DNA from: Paenibacillus sp. NEAU-GSW1
Lineage (GTDB): Bacteria > Bacillota > Bacilli > Paenibacillales > Paenibacillaceae
DNA length: 54,897 bases
Assembly: GCF_009737085.1 (NCBI RefSeq)
Contig: NZ_WOVL01000007.1
Span: 155,269 to 210,165, forward strand
Reading direction: 5' to 3'
Notes under the pieces: generated by a model
What the model was told of the DNA's origin: nothing
The model's database searches: none
The model's input: only the letters and a program-made list of their open reading frames with translations
Program-made: the position numbers and the translations under genes
In this document: positions 31,897 to 40,750 of the stretch, piece after piece
How the letters are laid out: each line of letters starts with the position of its first letter
How positions within the stretch are numbered: position 1 is the stretch's first letter

Positions 31897-33777
31897 TTAA
31901 ACCATTATTTTACAGATATCATTTGTAAACTCCACCGGATCCTGCACCGGCAAGCCTTCGATCAGAAGCGCCTGGTTGAACAGCAGGTTCGTGTACAGAT
32001 CCAACTTCGTTTTATCCTGCTCGAAAGCAGCCTTCAACGAAGCGTAGACCGGATGGTTAACGTTGATTTCCAGCACCTTGTCGGCCTTAACGTCGCCGCT
32101 ATTCGGCATCGCCTTCAAAATTTTCTCCATCTCGATCGTCACTTCGCCTTCCGTCGAAAGGCAAACCGGATGCGATTTCAACCGCTTCGACGCTTTGACC
32201 TTCGTCACTTTGCCGGACAAGAGGGTGCCCATATGCGCGAACAAATCGCCATTTGCAGTCTCTTCCGCGCTGTGGTCCTCGTCTTCCGCATCCGGCTCGA
32301 TGCCGAGATCGCCGCTCGAAACCGATTTGAATTCTTTTTCTTTGTAGCTGGTCAGCATCTTCACAGCGAACTCATCGATATCGTCGGTGAAGTACAAAAT
32401 TTCGTAGCCTTTGTCGGAGACGATTTCCGTTTGCGGCAGCTTCTCAATTCTCGCGATTGATTCGCCTGCAGCATAGTAGATGTATTTTTGATCTTCCGGC
32501 ATGCGCGAAATGTATTCATCCAGCGTAACGAGCTTTTTCTCCTTCGAGGAGTAGAACAGCAGCAAATCCTGCAGCGTATCCTTGTTAGCGCCGTAATCGT
32601 TGTAAACGCCAAACTTGAGCTGGCGGCCGAACGACTGGTAGAACTTCTCGTAGTTGTCGCGCTCGTCTTTCAGCAGGCTTTGCAGCGCGGATTTGATTTT
32701 GTTTTTAATGTTTTTGGCAATGAGCTGCAGCTGGCGGTCATGCTGAAGCAGCTCGCGGGAAATGTTGAGCGACAGATTTTCCGAATCGACCATCCCTTTA
32801 ACGAAGCCAAAATAGTCCGGCAGCAAGTCGGAGCATTTGTCCATAATGAGCACGCCGCCCGAATAGAGCTCAAGCCCTTTTTCATATTCCTTTGTGTAAT
32901 AATCGAAAGGCGTATTTTCAGGAATGTACAGAATCGCGTTGTATACAACAGCGCCGTCAGCGCTAATATGAATATGCTTAACCGGCTTGTCGAAGCCGTA
33001 GCGCTTCTCGAAATAGAAGTTATTGTAGTCCTCTTGCGTCAGCTCGGACTTGTTTTTGCGCCAGATCGGCACCATGCTGTTGAGCGTTTGCTCCTCGGCA
33101 TATTCTTCGAACTCGTTGTCGGCGCCCTCTTTCGGTCTGCTGCCGGTGACGTCCATTTTGATTGGATAACGAATGAAGTCCGAATATTTTTTTATGATCG
33201 AGCGGAGGCGATATTGCTCCAGGTACTCGTCATAGTTGTCATCTTCGGTATTCGGTTTAATTTTGAGCGTAATGTCGGTGCCGATCGAATCCTTCTCGCA
33301 AGGAACGATTGTGTAGCCGTCCGCGCCTGTCGATTCCCATTTATAGGCTTGCTCGCTGCCGAGAGCCTTACTCACAACGGTAACTTCATCCGCAACCATA
33401 AAAGCGGAGTAGAAACCGACGCCGAATTGGCCGATAATGTTATGGCCTTCTTTGGCTTCGTTCTCTTTTTTGAACGCGAGCGATCCGCTCTTCGCAATGA
33501 TGCCGAGGTTGTTTTCCAAATCCTCTTCCGTCATGCCGATGCCCGTATCGGAGATCGTCAGCGTGCGGCTTTCTTTGTCAGCAGTAATTTTAATAAAATA
33601 GCTGTCGCGGTCGAACGTCAGGGCGTCGTCTGTGAGCGCTCTGTAATATATTTTATCGATAGCGTCGCTTGCGTTGGAGATGAGCTCTCTAAGAAAAATT
33701 TCGCGCTGCGTATAGATGGAATTGATCATCATCTCCAGCAGTCTTTTGGATTCCGCTTGGAACTGTTTCTTGGCCAT
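31897..33777 (-). CDS. htpG: Molecular chaperone HtpG (Hsp90)
   Basis: A 626-residue ATP-dependent chaperone. N-terminal ATPase motifs of the GHKL fold are clear: [26 protein letters not shown] and [15 protein letters not shown]. The middle domain has the NLSRELLQ segment and the C-terminal dimerisation domain has [19 protein letters not shown] sequence (actual [15 protein letters not shown]). Length and domain order are normal. A perfect CIRCE operator lies 34 bases upstream, so it should be repressed by HrcA and induced by heat. In Bacillus subtilis htpG is not under CIRCE, so the wiring here differs. Confidence 0.95.
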   Translation of the reverse strand: MAKKQFQAESKRLLEMMINSIYTQREIFLRELISNASDAIDKIYYRALTDDALTFDRDSYFIKITADKESRTLTISDTGIGMTEEDLENNLGIIAKSGSLAFKKENEAKEGHNIIGQFGVGFYSAFMVADEVTVVSKALGSEQAYKWESTGADGYTIVPCEKDSIGTDITLKIKPNTEDDNYDEYLEQYRLRSIIKKYSDFIRYPIKMDVTGSRPKEGADNEFEEYAEEQTLNSMVPIWRKNKSELTQEDYNNFYFEKRYGFDKPVKHIHISADGAVVYNAILYIPENTPFDYYTKEYEKGLELYSGGVLIMDKCSDLLPDYFGFVKGMVDSENLSLNISRELLQHDRQLQLIAKNIKNKIKSALQSLLKDERDNYEKFYQSFGRQLKFGVYNDYGANKDTLQDLLLFYSSKEKKLVTLDEYISRMPEDQKYIYYAAGESIARIEKLPQTEIVSDKGYEILYFTDDIDEFAVKMLTSYKEKEFKSVSSGDLGIEPDAEDEDHSAEETANGDLFAHMGTLLSGKVTKVKASKRLKSHPVCLSTEGEVTIEMEKILKAMPNSGDVKADKVLEINVNHPVYASLKAAFEQDKTKLDLYTNLLFNQALLIEGLPVQDPVEFTNDICKIMV

Positions 33778-33811
33778 GGTGGCACTCCTCTCAATCGGTT
33801 CATAAACAATT

Positions 33812-33838
33812 TTAGCACTCAGGTGTTTTGAGTGCTAA
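33812..33838. promoter_or_regulatory. CIRCE element (HrcA operator)
   Basis: TTAGCACTC-N9-GAGTGCTAA is an exact match to the CIRCE consensus, located between the htpG promoter and its start codon. It is the only CIRCE in the window. Confidence 0.95.
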
Positions 33839-33848
33839 TCCTTACTTT

Positions 33849-33878
33849 TATATACCATATCGGAAAATAGACTGTCAA
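33849..33878 (-). promoter_or_regulatory. Sigma-A promoter of htpG
   Basis: On the minus strand, TTGACA (33873-33878), 18-base spacer and TATATA (33849-33854), immediately upstream of the CIRCE element. Confidence 0.7.
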
Positions 33879-33887
33879 TTGCTCTCC

Positions 33888-34523
33888 TTAATTCACTAGG
33901 CGATCATTAACCGCAGCCATCGTCTTGGTTTTGATTGCCGTAATTTGCTTCATTAGAAGCTCGGCTTTATCGGCGTATTGCTGCTTAAGCTCCGCATCCT
34001 TGAGCGAACCAAGATTGATTCGAATGGTCAACAGGGCGGATTCGGCGGCGGAGTGGAATAAGATCGCACCGATACCCAGATCGGAAATGACATTTTTGTT
34101 GGATGATTCGGCGATTCCGCTCGCATGCTCTATTCCGCTCTTGCACACTTCCATGAGCTCAAGCGGAACGTCGATCGCGCGAATAGCGGCGAGTTGAATC
34201 GCTTGCTTGCGAAGCAGCTTTCCTTCTTCCGTGAGCGAAGGCATTTTGAGCACGCTCATATAAGTGTCGAAAGAAGCGATGTCGGCGGCAAGCAGCTCCT
34301 CGCATTTTCGGATGGTCAGCTCCATTTGCTTTGCGGTTTCGATCATATGCGGCTGTGCTTCGGCGTACTTCTCGCCTTGCGTCAAATTGCATACCATGGA
34401 AGTCATAGCTGAACCGAGCGCCGCGGCAAGAGCGGCTGTGCTGCCGCCTCCCGGAGTCGGGCTGGCGCTTGCGGATTGCTGTATAAAATGGCGAATCGAT
34501 TGGTCCCAATTGATTTGGCTCAT
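33888..34523 (-). CDS. fchA: Methenyltetrahydrofolate cyclohydrolase (FchA / cyclodeaminase family)
   Basis: A 211-residue helical enzyme of the formiminotransferase-cyclodeaminase C-terminal family. The conserved SPTPGGGSTAALAAALGSAM at residues 20-40 and LGIGAILFHSAAESALLTIRIN near 150-170 are diagnostic. It converts 5,10-methenyl-THF to 10-formyl-THF or deaminates formimino-THF. AAGGAGG precedes the ATG. It overlaps by four bases the remnant of folD, which encodes an enzyme of the same one-carbon step, showing the two were once an operon. The downstream htpG promoter lies just past its stop codon. Confidence 0.88.
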   Translation of the reverse strand: MSQINWDQSIRHFIQQSASASPTPGGGSTAALAAALGSAMTSMVCNLTQGEKYAEAQPHMIETAKQMELTIRKCEELLAADIASFDTYMSVLKMPSLTEEGKLLRKQAIQLAAIRAIDVPLELMEVCKSGIEHASGIAESSNKNVISDLGIGAILFHSAAESALLTIRINLGSLKDAELKQQYADKAELLMKQITAIKTKTMAAVNDRLVN

Positions 34524-34768
34524 CGTGGGCAGGCCTCCTTATATGGAATGGAGATCGCTTTTATTACGTTTTCATATAGAATAGCGGTTGTCGGTGTGCC
34601 GACTCCGCCGGGTATAGGCGATACAGCGTAAGCGGTGCCGTTTGTATCGGCAGCCGCATCGCCGACGATCTTACCGTCTGCAGTTTCATTTATTCCCGCA
34701 TCGATGACGGTCAAACCATCATGTACCATTTCTTTGGAGATGACATGCTTCCTCGTAATTAACTCCAT
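34520..34768 (-). pseudogene. folD: C-terminal remnant of folD
   Basis: The 82 codons correspond to the end of bifunctional methylene-THF dehydrogenase/cyclohydrolase: LITRKHVISKEMVHDGLTVIDAGIN, KIVGD and SPIPGGVGTPTTAILYENVIKA. The substrate- and NADP-binding N-terminal two thirds are missing. Translation upstream of the ATG gives GDIL, as in intact FolD, before homology stops, with a small internal loss before ELITRK. No ribosome binding site is seen. The stop overlaps the fchA start by four bases. Read as a decayed gene; a second functional folD elsewhere would be expected. Confidence 0.75.
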
Positions 34769-34931
34769 TAGAATATCGCCAGTCGCATGCCGCTAAAATT
34801 AGGGTTATTTCACCAGATTAATAAGGAGGAGTAAGGGGGGCACGCGGCTTGCGACAGGGAATGATTGCTATTGCTAAGCCGCTATTGGTACAATACACGA
34901 TAGTAGATTGTCAAAAGAGGAGCTGTAACGA

Positions 34932-35120
34932 TTGACCAAACCGAAAAAGAAAAGCGGCATCGGCCAAGGAACGGGCAAAAAAGGCTGGAGCCGCTGGGAT
35001 AAAGCAGCAAAAGCGAAAGGCGCTAAACGTGTATTCAGCAAGAAAGCCAAGCCGGGAGCAAGCGCAGGCGCAAAGGAAGCTGACGGCGGCAAGGGTGGAG
35101 CCGACGCTAAGCAGGAATAG
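34932..35120 (+). CDS. Small basic protein, DUF3934-like
   Basis: A 62-residue, strongly basic, low-complexity protein starting at a TTG with AAAAGAGGAG at 34913-34922. It opens with KPKKKSGIGQGTGKKGWSRWDKAAKAK, which resembles the small Bacillota family DUF3934 as I remember it, and ends in an Ala/Gly/Lys tail. It probably binds nucleic acid or is natively unfolded; function unknown. A strong terminator follows at once. Confidence 0.6.
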   Translation: MTKPKKKSGIGQGTGKKGWSRWDKAAKAKGAKRVFSKKAKPGASAGAKEADGGKGGADAKQE

Positions 35121-35124
35121 GGAG

Positions 35125-35161
35125 AAAGCTGCGTATGGAGGGCCAAACGCAGCTTTTTTTA
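35125..35161 (+). terminator. Intrinsic terminator
   Basis: AAAGCTGCGT pairs with ACGCAGCTTT around a twelve-base loop and is followed by seven T. Confidence 0.85.
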
Positions 35162-35165
35162 TTGC

Positions 35166-35396
35166 TTGTTTCGCATCATCTTGCATGACGGATCTGACTT
35201 TCGTGTACGGATGCTGCTGTACAAACAATGTGGTGTCGAGTTAGAGCAGGCGAAAGATCGGCTGTACGACGAACTTCATAACTTGGAGCGATTAATAGGA
35301 AAGCGCGGTATTCTCTCTGCTGCTCTTTTGTGGGGGATGCTGTTTTGGTTGCCGATGTGGGTGTATGTGCGGATTCGCTCTTTTTTTAACTTATGA
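35166..35396 (+). CDS. Doubtful small membrane protein or gene remnant
   Basis: A 76-codon frame starting at a TTG right after a terminator and without a ribosome binding site. The C-terminal half looks real: an amphipathic helix (ELEQAKDRLYDELHNLERLIGKR) then a single hydrophobic segment (LLWGMLFWLPMWVYV). It may be the tail of a lost membrane protein. Called with low confidence. Confidence 0.25.
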   Translation: MFRIILHDGSDFRVRMLLYKQCGVELEQAKDRLYDELHNLERLIGKRGILSAALLWGMLFWLPMWVYVRIRSFFNL

Positions 35397-35409
35397 TGTT
35401 ACACGGTTA

Positions 35410-35438
35410 TTGCCTAACAAATAAGGATCAGTTATAGT
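35410..35438 (+). promoter_or_regulatory. Promoter of the thiamine operon
   Basis: TTGCCT at 35410-35415, 17-base spacer, TATAGT at 35433-35438, directly upstream of the TPP riboswitch. Confidence 0.65.
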
Positions 35439-35454
35439 GAAATTAATTGCATAT

Positions 35455-35549
35455 GAGTGCGGGTGCTGGATTAAGTCCGGCTGAGATAGGCAACTTGTTT
35501 GTCTGACCGATAATCTGAACCAGGTAATGCTGGCGTAGAGAACCTATCG
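35455..35549 (+). promoter_or_regulatory. TPP riboswitch (THI element)
   Basis: The conserved parts of the aptamer are present in order: GGGTGC, GGCTGAGAT, ACC, TCTGAACCAGG, TAATGCTGGCG and AGAGAA. It binds thiamine pyrophosphate. The terminator hairpin at 35557-35586 follows directly, so TPP binding should stop transcription of the ten downstream thiamine genes. Confidence 0.93.
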
Positions 35550-35556
35550 AATTGTA

Positions 35557-35586
35557 GCCATTCGTGTATTCTCGAATGGCTTTTTC
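35557..35586 (+). terminator. Riboswitch-controlled terminator
   Basis: AGCCATTCG pairs with CGAATGGCT across seven bases and ends in five T. It is the expression platform of the TPP riboswitch. Confidence 0.85.
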
Positions 35587-35719
35587 TATTGTCTCGAAAC
35601 GCGTAGCGGATGCTAGCCGTGAATGCTTGAGCGCTTTGCCTTGGTTACCGAAGATTACGAATATGGAGTGACTTTGAGCTCGGCTCAAAGATTCCGATGT
35701 CAGGAGTGCATACTGCAAA

Positions 35720-36412
35720 ATGGAAAAAACGCTGGCAACATCAAGCCGTTTCAGCGACAGGCTGTTCGGCGCATCAAAGGCGATTTGGGAGCAGAGCCAC
35801 CGCCATCCGTTTTTGACGGAATTAAGAGAGGGCAAGCTTGATCCCGAACGGTTTATCTATTATTTGAAGCAGGACTATATCTACTTAATCGATTATGCCA
35901 AAATGTTCGCCTACGGCAGCATTAAAGCGAGCGATCTGGAAACGATGGGCAAGTTTTCGGCGCTTTGCGACTCCACGCTGAATGTGGAGATGGGGCTGCA
36001 TCGGCAATATGCCGAGCGGTTCGGCGTATCCCGCGAGGAGCTGGAGGCGACGAAGCCGTCTCCGACGACCGTTGCTTACACGAAATATTTGCTGGATGTT
36101 GCCGCGCAAGGCTCGCTCCCTGAAGTTGTAGCTGCCGTTCTCCCGTGCATGTGGAGCTATCGGGATATCGGCGCGGCTTTCGCGGAAGTGCCGGGAGCGC
36201 TGGATCATCCGCTGTACCGCGACTGGATTCTCATGTACAGCTCGGAAGAGTTCAATGAGCTGACCGAATGGTGCATCGGCTTGATGAACCGGCTGGCAGA
36301 AGGGATGGCGGAAGCGGAGCTTGTGAAGCTGGAGCATCATTTTCTGATGGCCTCCAAGCTGGAATATTTGTTCTGGGACATGGCATATCGGCAGGAAGGA
36401 TGGCCGGTGTGA
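35720..36412 (+). CDS. tenA: Aminopyrimidine aminohydrolase TenA (thiaminase II)
   Basis: A 230-residue all-helical enzyme that hydrolyses aminomethylpyrimidine to hydroxymethylpyrimidine (HMP) in thiamine salvage. Marks are the HRHPFLTELREGKLD start, the conserved cysteine C143 in VLPCMWSYRDIG, and YSSEEFNELTEW with the acidic catalytic partner. GGAG precedes the ATG at 35720. It is the first gene behind the TPP riboswitch, and the transporter next to it (ThiXYZ type) supplies its substrate precursor. Its 3' end overlaps thiZ by 13 bases. Confidence 0.93.
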   Translation: MEKTLATSSRFSDRLFGASKAIWEQSHRHPFLTELREGKLDPERFIYYLKQDYIYLIDYAKMFAYGSIKASDLETMGKFSALCDSTLNVEMGLHRQYAERFGVSREELEATKPSPTTVAYTKYLLDVAAQGSLPEVVAAVLPCMWSYRDIGAAFAEVPGALDHPLYRDWILMYSSEEFNELTEWCIGLMNRLAEGMAEAELVKLEHHFLMASKLEYLFWDMAYRQEGWPV

Positions 36413-37233
36413 ACGGGCAGATGCAGCAACGGGAAGCGGAGCCGCTCGGACTGTCGGTTCACGGCTTGACTTACTCTTTCGAAGGGGAACGGGCCTTATT
36501 CGACGGAGTCAGCTTCGATATTCATAAAGGCGAGTTCGTTAGCATCGTGGCCGCAAGCGGCATGGGCAAAACGACGCTGTTCCGGCTGCTCGCCGGCCTC
36601 CTTGCTCCAAACGCCGGCACGATCGCCATCGGCGGCGGGAACGCCAGCGGAGGGGGCCGCGGCAACGTTGTCGGCTATATGCCGCAGCGCGATTGTCTGA
36701 TGCCATGGCGCAACGTGCTGGACAATGCCGCGCTCGGCCTGGAGATGCAAGGCGTTTCGAAGCGGGAGGCGCGCCAGCGGGTTATGGAATTGCTCGCGAA
36801 GTTCGGGCTTGAAGGGACCGAGCGCAAATTCCCGCATGAGCTGTCCGGCGGGATGCGCCAGCGCGTATCGTTTCTTCGTTCGCTGCTTGGCGGCGGCGAG
36901 CTGCTGCTGCTCGACGAGCCGTTCAGCGCGCTTGACGCCATGACGCGCGTCGGCATGCAGCAATGGCTGCTGCAGGTGTGGGAGCAGCACAAGAAGACGA
37001 TTTTGTTCATTACGCACGATATCGACGAAGCGCTGCTGTTGTCTGACCGGGTGCTGGTAGCGTCGGCGAAAGAAAAGCCGATAACGGCATTCGAATCGCT
37101 GCCGGTCGACCTGCCGCGTCCTCGCAACGAAGAAACGGCGCTGGGCAGCCGGTTCGTCGACCTGAAGCGCGAGCTGCTCGGCCGATTCGGCCGCATCGCA
37201 GCAGCCGGGGCGGAAGGGGGCGTCATGAATTGA
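36400..37233 (+). CDS. thiZ: ABC transporter ATP-binding protein, ThiZ type
   Basis: A 277-residue ATPase of the nitrate/sulfonate/thiamine-precursor import group. Walker A AASGMGKTT, signature LSGGMRQRV and LLLDEPFSALD followed by the H-loop (FITHDIDEALLLSD) are complete. I place the start at the ATG at 36400, inside the tenA end; an in-frame GTG at 36409 or ATG at 36421 is also possible. Together with the next two genes it forms the ThiXYZ importer, shown in Bacillus halodurans to take up formylaminopyrimidine, a thiamine breakdown product. Ends overlapping thiX by four bases. Confidence 0.88.
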   Translation: MAGVNGQMQQREAEPLGLSVHGLTYSFEGERALFDGVSFDIHKGEFVSIVAASGMGKTTLFRLLAGLLAPNAGTIAIGGGNASGGGRGNVVGYMPQRDCLMPWRNVLDNAALGLEMQGVSKREARQRVMELLAKFGLEGTERKFPHELSGGMRQRVSFLRSLLGGGELLLLDEPFSALDAMTRVGMQQWLLQVWEQHKKTILFITHDIDEALLLSDRVLVASAKEKPITAFESLPVDLPRPRNEETALGSRFVDLKRELLGRFGRIAAAGAEGGVMN

Positions 37234-38009
37234 AGCCTGCAACGCGTAAAACCCGCCGATGGACGTCCTATTTGCCGGTCATCAGTTTTATTTTGCTGCT
37301 AGCGGTCTGCTGGGAGGCGGCAACGACTTTTTTCAACATTCCGCATTATATTATTCCGAAGCTTTCCGCCGTCCTGCGTTCGGTCTGCGATAACGCTGCC
37401 GTACTGGGCAAGCACTTCGCCGTAACGCTTGGAGAGGCGCTGCTCGGGCTGGCAGTTTCGGTTTTGTTCGGCACGCTCTCTGCTATATGGATTGATGTTT
37501 CCGGTCTTGCCCGCAAAACGGTCTATCCGCTGATCGTCGCTTCGCAGACGATTCCGATTATTGCGCTGTCGCCGATTATGGTCATGTGGTTCGGCTATGA
37601 AATCGGCAGCAAAATCGCCGTCGTTGTGTTGTTTACGTTTTTCCCGATTGCGATGAATACGGCGGATGGCTTCCGCTCGGCGGATCGCGAAATCGGAGAG
37701 CTCATGCAGTCGATGGGAGCGAGAAAATGGGATCTATTTCTCAAGTGGAAAATCCCGTCGGCGCTTCCGGCCTTTTTCACCGGGCTCAAAATGGCCGCAG
37801 CGATCAGCGTCGGAGGCGCAACGCTAGGCGAATGGCTTGGGGGCGAGAGAGGGCTTGGCATGTATACGAAACGGGCGGCGAACATGCTGCGCGGAGACGA
37901 TGTTTTCGCGGGTGTGCTGCTGCTGTCGTTGATGGGAATTGTCTTGTTTGTTGCATCACAGGCGTTAGAGAGAATGATGCTTGCTCATCGCAGAGCAGCG
38001 AAATCATAA
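37230..38009 (+). CDS. thiX: ABC transporter permease, ThiX type
   Basis: A 259-residue inner-membrane permease with about six hydrophobic segments. The EAA loop that docks on the ATPase is at about 150-170 (DGFRSADREIGELMQSMGARKWDLFLKWKIPSALP). It starts with TTG at 37230, with AGGGGG at 37215-37220; the preceding gene's stop codon overlaps it. It belongs to the thiamine-precursor importer with thiZ and thiY. Confidence 0.88.
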   Translation: MKPATRKTRRWTSYLPVISFILLLAVCWEAATTFFNIPHYIIPKLSAVLRSVCDNAAVLGKHFAVTLGEALLGLAVSVLFGTLSAIWIDVSGLARKTVYPLIVASQTIPIIALSPIMVMWFGYEIGSKIAVVVLFTFFPIAMNTADGFRSADREIGELMQSMGARKWDLFLKWKIPSALPAFFTGLKMAAAISVGGATLGEWLGGERGLGMYTKRAANMLRGDDVFAGVLLLSLMGIVLFVASQALERMMLAHRRAAKS

Positions 38010-38029
38010 TAGGGAGAGGTAATTATAAT

Positions 38030-39055
38030 ATGTTTACTTGGAAACGATGGATGAAAACGCCGCTGGCGCTCGCATTTGCGGTGACGCTTTTGACTTCGGC
38101 GGCTTGCTCGAATAACGCCGATCACACCGAACATGACAAAGTGTCTGGCGAAAAAGAACTGGAGCAGCTGACGGTGCTGCTCGACTGGTATCCGAATGCG
38201 GTGCATACGTTCCTGTACGCTGCGGAAGAGCAAGGTTATTTCAAAGAGGCGGGTCTTGATGTGAAACTGCAGACGCCTGCAGACACCAACGATGCGCTGA
38301 AGCTGGTGGCGACGGGAAAAGCCGATTTGGCATTAAGCTATCAGATGCAGGTGGCGGTATCGCGAGCGGAGGACATTCCGGTCGTATCGGTCGGAGCAAT
38401 TGTCCGCCATCCGTTGAATCAGCTGTTCGTCCCGGCATCTTCGGGCGTAAAATCGCCTAAAGACCTTGCAGGACTTAAAATCGGCTATCCTTCCTTGCCG
38501 CTGGATGAAGCAATGGTCAACACGATGGTGGAATCGGACGGCGGCGATGCGTCGAAACTCAAATATGTCGATATCGGCTGGGATTTGATCCCGTCTATTA
38601 CGACAAACAAAGTGGACGGCATTATCGGCGGCTATGTCAATCACGAGAAGCTGCTGCTTGAGAAAGAAGGCGTTAAGCTGCTCGCGTTCAACCCGGCGGA
38701 TTACGGCGTGCCGGATTATTACGAGCTGGTGCTGACGGCAAGCGAGAAAGGGCTGGAGAGCAAGAGCGAAGCTTTCCGCAGGTTTATGGAGGCGGCTGCC
38801 AAAGGGCAGGAGTATACGGCTAAGCATCCGAATGAAGCGTTGAAGCTTCTGCTTGATAAGCAAAACGCTGATTTCCCTCTGGACGCGGAAATCGAGAAGC
38901 AAAGCCTGGCTATTCTGCTTCCATTGATGGACGCAGGGGCGGAGAAGTTTGGCGCGCAATCGGCGGAATCGTGGAACCAAGTTATCGCTTGGCTGAAGGA
39001 GCATGGCCAACTTAGCAAAGAAGTGAAGGCGGAAGATGTGTTCCGCAATCTATAA
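38030..39055 (+). CDS. thiY: Thiamine-precursor-binding lipoprotein, ThiY type
   Basis: A 341-residue substrate-binding protein of the NMT1/THI5-like family. A signal peptide ends in TSAAC with a probable lipidated cysteine at residue 26. The mature protein begins with LTVLLDWYPNAVHTFLYAAEEQGYFKEAGLDV, the usual opening of pyrimidine-binding ThiY/THI5 proteins, and has GKADLALSYQMQVAVSR. AGGGAGAGG precedes the ATG at 38030; the much longer frame upstream lies inside thiX. It delivers formylaminopyrimidine or HMP to ThiXZ, inferred from the operon. Confidence 0.9.
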   Translation: MFTWKRWMKTPLALAFAVTLLTSAACSNNADHTEHDKVSGEKELEQLTVLLDWYPNAVHTFLYAAEEQGYFKEAGLDVKLQTPADTNDALKLVATGKADLALSYQMQVAVSRAEDIPVVSVGAIVRHPLNQLFVPASSGVKSPKDLAGLKIGYPSLPLDEAMVNTMVESDGGDASKLKYVDIGWDLIPSITTNKVDGIIGGYVNHEKLLLEKEGVKLLAFNPADYGVPDYYELVLTASEKGLESKSEAFRRFMEAAAKGQEYTAKHPNEALKLLLDKQNADFPLDAEIEKQSLAILLPLMDAGAEKFGAQSAESWNQVIAWLKEHGQLSKEVKAEDVFRNL

Positions 39056-39073
39056 CGAATTGGGGTAAGACAG

Positions 39074-40096
39074 ATGGACGAACGTCAGGAGCGGTATTCA
39101 AGACAGAGGCTGTTTGCGCCAATAGGCGAAGCGGGACAGAAGAAGCTGGAGGAAAGTGCGGTATGCATTATCGGCATGGGCGCGCTTGGCGCAGTGCTGG
39201 CTAATCATATGGTGCGGGCGGGCGTTGGGCATGTTCGTTTCGTTGATCGCGATTATGTGGAGAAAAGCAATCTGCAGCGGCAAATGCTGTACGACGAGGA
39301 AGATGTGCGCGAAGGTTTGCCAAAGGCTATCGCGGCAGAGCGCAAGCTTCGCCGCATTAACTCCGACGTCCGGATTGAGGCGCTTGTCGCAGATGTCACC
39401 GTCCACAATATTGATCAATTGCTGGACGGCGTCGATCTGGTGCTGGACGGGACGGACAATTTCGAGACGCGATTTTTGCTCAACGACGCTTGCTTCCGCA
39501 ACGGCATTCCGTTCACCTACGGCGGCGCAGTCAGCTCGCGGGGGATGAGCGCTATACTCGTTCCCGGCAAAACGCCGTGCTTGCGCTGTTTCCTGCCGTC
39601 CGCTGACGGCAGCGGCCAAACCTGCGATACGATCGGCGTTATCGCGCCTGTTGTGGATATCGTTGCCTCCTATCAGGCGACCGAAGCTTTGAAGTTTCTC
39701 GTCGGCGCGGATACGGCGCGGCGGAACAGCCTCGTAACGTTCGATCTGTGGAACAACCATTATTTTGAGATGAAGCTTGGCGAGCCGGCGAAGCAATGCC
39801 CTTGCTGCCAGCTGAAGGAATATCCGGCGCTGCAAGTGACGGAACGGGATTCCACAATCTCGCTGTGCGGCAGAAGCACGGTGCAAATTGCCGGCAACGG
39901 GCCGATTCAGCTGGAGCAATGGCATAAACGACTGGCTCCGGCAGCGGTTCGGACGGAGATGAACGCGTACTTGCTCCGAGTCGAGCTGCCGGAAGGCGAA
40001 AAGCTTGTATTATTTCCCGATGGGCGCGTACTCGTGCAAGGGACGGACGATATCATCCGCGCCAAAACGATCTACGCGAGGTATATCGGTTCATAA
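39074..40096 (+). CDS. thiF: ThiF, sulfur-carrier adenylyltransferase
   Basis: A 340-residue ThiF/MoeB-family enzyme that adenylates the C-terminus of ThiS. Visible are the RYSRQ start, nucleotide loop GMGALGA (about 35-41), D-R-D-Y-V-E-x-S-N-L-Q-R-Q, LDGTDNFETRFLLND, and the two zinc-binding pairs CLRC and CPCC. The C-terminal 70 residues beyond the core are extra, without a rhodanese active site. It lies between the importer genes and thiE in the riboswitch-controlled operon. Confidence 0.9.
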   Translation: MDERQERYSRQRLFAPIGEAGQKKLEESAVCIIGMGALGAVLANHMVRAGVGHVRFVDRDYVEKSNLQRQMLYDEEDVREGLPKAIAAERKLRRINSDVRIEALVADVTVHNIDQLLDGVDLVLDGTDNFETRFLLNDACFRNGIPFTYGGAVSSRGMSAILVPGKTPCLRCFLPSADGSGQTCDTIGVIAPVVDIVASYQATEALKFLVGADTARRNSLVTFDLWNNHYFEMKLGEPAKQCPCCQLKEYPALQVTERDSTISLCGRSTVQIAGNGPIQLEQWHKRLAPAAVRTEMNAYLLRVELPEGEKLVLFPDGRVLVQGTDDIIRAKTIYARYIGS

Positions 40097-40123
40097 TTTC
40101 AAATAAGGAGTGACTTTGAGCAA

Positions 40124-40747
40124 ATGAAAGATTTTCGATTGTACGCCATCACCGGCGAACAGTTCCATCCGGGTCGCGACATGATTCACGTGATGGAGGA
40201 GGCTATTATTGGCGGCGTAGATATTATTCAGCTTCGCGATAAGGACAGCAGTCGCGAAGAGGTGCTCCGCAAGGCAAAGGCCCTCCGCGAATTGACGCGC
40301 AAGCACGGCGTGACGTTTATCGTGAACGATTATATCGATATTGCGCTGGAAGTAGATGCGGACGGTATTCATCTTGGTCAGAACGATGTGCCGCTCTCGG
40401 AAGCGAGAAGGCTGGTAGGAGATAAAATTATCGGCATTTCCACGCATGCAATCGAGGAAGCGCTGCTTGCGGAAGAGCAAGGGGCGGATTATATCGGCGT
40501 CGGTCCGGTATTTCCGACGAAGACGAAGGTCGATGTCGTCAATCCGGTGACGGTCGCTTATGTGCAGCAGGTTGCAAGCCGGATTCGCATCCCGTTCGTT
40601 GCTATCGGCGGCATCAAGCTGAGCAATGTCGATGAGGTAATTGCGGCAGGCGCAACCCGTATTTGCGCGGTAAGCGAAATTGTCGGCAGCGCGGACGTTC
40701 CGGGCACTTGCCGGGCTTTCCTTAGCAAGCTGGAGGGACGGGACTGA
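40124..40747 (+). CDS. thiE: Thiamine-phosphate synthase
   Basis: A 207-residue TIM-barrel enzyme that joins HMP pyrophosphate with thiazole phosphate to make thiamine phosphate. Family motifs are IIQLRDKD, IVNDYIDIALEVDADGIHLGQNDVP, IIGISTHAIEEA, GADYIGVGPVFPTKTK and AIGGI. AAGGAG lies 13 bases upstream of the ATG. The start of thiS follows three bases after its stop. Confidence 0.94.
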   Translation: MKDFRLYAITGEQFHPGRDMIHVMEEAIIGGVDIIQLRDKDSSREEVLRKAKALRELTRKHGVTFIVNDYIDIALEVDADGIHLGQNDVPLSEARRLVGDKIIGISTHAIEEALLAEEQGADYIGVGPVFPTKTKVDVVNPVTVAYVQQVASRIRIPFVAIGGIKLSNVDEVIAAGATRICAVSEIVGSADVPGTCRAFLSKLEGRD

Positions 40748-40750
40748 AAC

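Noticed and set aside
32488..33831. Long plus-strand reading frame of 447 codons opposite htpG
   Set aside because: It is the antisense shadow of htpG, a highly conserved gene on the minus strand; no ribosome binding site.
35665..40121. A 15-base identity (GGAGTGACTTTGAGC) at 35665-35679 and at 40107-40121 before thiE, the first part of a perfect 8-bp hairpin before tenA
   Set aside because: About one 15-base match is expected by chance in a window of this size, so it is not evidence of duplication.
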